From NCBI GenBank assembly GCA_020630095.1, contig JAHDCD010000005.1, positions 1 to 64,000 of the forward strand: DNA of 64,000 bases, in the 5' to 3' direction. The notes under the pieces are model-generated. The model had not been told where the DNA came from. It was given only the letters and a program-made list of their open reading frames with translations, and did not search any database. A program made the translations under genes and the position numbers. The DNA comes from Rickettsiales bacterium. Its GTDB lineage: Bacteria > Pseudomonadota > Alphaproteobacteria > Rickettsiales > UBA8987. This document shows, piece after piece, positions 63,457 through 64,000 of the stretch (the first letter of the stretch is position 1; the number at the start of each line of letters is the position of its first letter).

Positions 63457-63477
63457 TTGCCCGACTTGATCGGGCAA
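63457..63477. repeat. short hairpin with CTTGA loop
   Basis: Stem TTGCCCGA/TCGGGCAA with loop CTTGA, embedded in a half GTCATTGC element. The same loop with other stems occurs at 34068, 34108 (reverse), 50756 (reverse) and 63773. Confidence 0.7.
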
Positions 63478-63580
63478 TCCATCAACCAATATTTTGTTCT
63501 TGGCTGAAATTGATTTAAGTATTTACTTACTTTGTTCCACGGCAAATGCTAAGATTTTTAAAGGGTTAATTTTATTAACT

Positions 63581-63740
63581 TTCCAGAATATAGAAAATCT
63601 AAAATTTCAGAAAATCTCTAAAAAATAATGTTTTTAGTACTTCAAACACAAAATATCCTTGTATTTCAATAGCGCTTAGGATCTATCCGTTAGAAATAGC
63701 TTCAAAAAACGTTGAAAAATGGGCATTTTTTGGATTTCTT
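63581..63740 (+). repeat. degenerate intergenic repeat, copy 3
   Basis: It shares TTCCAGAATATAGAA (63581-63595), AAAAAATAATGTTTTT, ATCCTTGTATTTCAATAG (63655-63672) and AAAAAACGTTGAAAAATGG with copy 2. The tail block (about 63871-63885) is pushed away by palindrome F. Confidence 0.65.
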
Positions 63741-63741
63741 T

Positions 63742-63865
63742 GTCATTGCGAGGAGCGTTAGCAGAGCCTGTGCCGGACTTGATCCGGTATGGCAATCTAT
63801 TAAGAGATCTTTATGTTAGGTTAGATCAGTTGATGGATCGCTTCACCTAAAGGTTCGCGATGACG
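63742..63865. repeat. GTCATTGCGAG palindrome, copy F
   Basis: Arms GTCATTGCGAG and CGCGATGACG (one arm degenerate). It holds the hairpin CCGGA-CTTGA-TCCGG (63773-63787) near its left side. Confidence 0.75.
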
Positions 63866-63978
63866 TGTTGGCAGATTTACAATGTGTTTAGGTTATATTC
63901 TATACTCTAAGCCTCCGGAAGGTGGAGTTATGATTTTCTTTAATTTAAATTTAACTATTGAGTGATAATCTGTAATTT

Positions 63979-64000
63979 ATGTCAGACAATGAACATATGG
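63979..64000 (+). CDS. possible start of a truncated gene
   Basis: An ATG opens MSDNEHM and runs off the window end. No SD is clear. Only seven residues are visible, so this cannot be identified. Confidence 0.25.

Larger units (their letters stand above)
63414..63978. other. gene-free stretch at the window end
   Basis: It contains a tandem-like GGTGTTAGG stretch (about 63416-63446), a half-palindrome with a CTTGA-loop hairpin (63457-63477), degenerate repeat copy 3 (63581-63740), palindrome F (63742-63865) and the CAGATTTACAATGTG tail (about 63871-63885). No gene is seen before 63979. Confidence 0.8.

Overview
The window is a 64-kb piece of an AT-rich alphaproteobacterial chromosome. The lineage is inferred from a linked DivK-like regulator and CckA-type kinase, a SigF/NrsF-like sigma and anti-sigma pair, SdhE, an alphaproteobacterial-type XRE regulator, a short GluRS and the rpmF-plsX-fabH operon. 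Biosynthetic genes (leuC, leuD, thrB, asd, panB, pdxJ, hisE, metC, glyA) are kept but scattered, so the cell is not a minimal obligate parasite. Small palindromic repeats fill many intergenic gaps, in a style that recalls Rickettsiales-like genomes. I cannot fix the genus.

Region 1 (about 125-10971) is an integrated element in the 3' end of a tRNA-Leu(UAG) gene. The integrase gene lies next to the intact tRNA. An imperfect copy of the tRNA 3' end (125-140) marks the far end. Just beyond that copy is a strong terminator that probably belonged to the tRNA before integration. The mobility half holds the integrase, an unknown 282-aa protein, a 59-aa AlpA-like excisionase and a DUF3987 ATPase. The cargo half holds a small membrane protein with a lipoprotein, and a tightly packed three-gene operon: a DUF262 protein with an HNH-like motif fused to an AlbA_2 (Schlafen-type) domain, then a SIR2-like NADase, then a HerA-type ATPase. 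SIR2 with HerA is a known anti-phage pair. The DUF262-AlbA_2 fusion as first gene of the same operon is the best candidate here for an undescribed system variant.

Region 2 (11-31 kb) is core chromosome: hisE, glyA, gltX, pstB, panB, pnp, the sigma/anti-sigma pair, dodecin, a SOUL-family protein, an FMN-dependent glutamate-synthase-like protein, an apparent metC-divK-cckA operon, sdhE, an XRE regulator, lnt, a QmcA/NfeD pair and gmk.

Region 3 (31-48 kb) carries envelope genes (L,D-transpeptidase, lipoproteins, DUF1460 amidase-like, KDO transferase), thrB, a second histidine kinase, tmk, an unusual three-gene operon (all-alpha protein, DUF6384-like membrane protein, Gly-rich coiled-coil protein) behind a perfect 17-bp hairpin, doxX, leuC, a DUF4332 membrane protein and lon.

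Region 4 (48-64 kb) holds tolQ, asd, the rpmF-plsX-fabH operon, bamE, a xerC/D recombinase, a tautomerase, tag, an M23 peptidase, a bifunctional (p)ppGpp synthetase/hydrolase with pdxJ, a DsbA-like protein, leuD and lolC/E.

Non-coding structure stands out. There are six long GTCATTGCGAG palindromes, at least five short hairpins that share a CTTGA loop but have different stems, and three copies of a degenerate repeat of roughly 160-200 bp that palindromes have invaded at different points. I found no CRISPR array, rRNA or insertion sequence.
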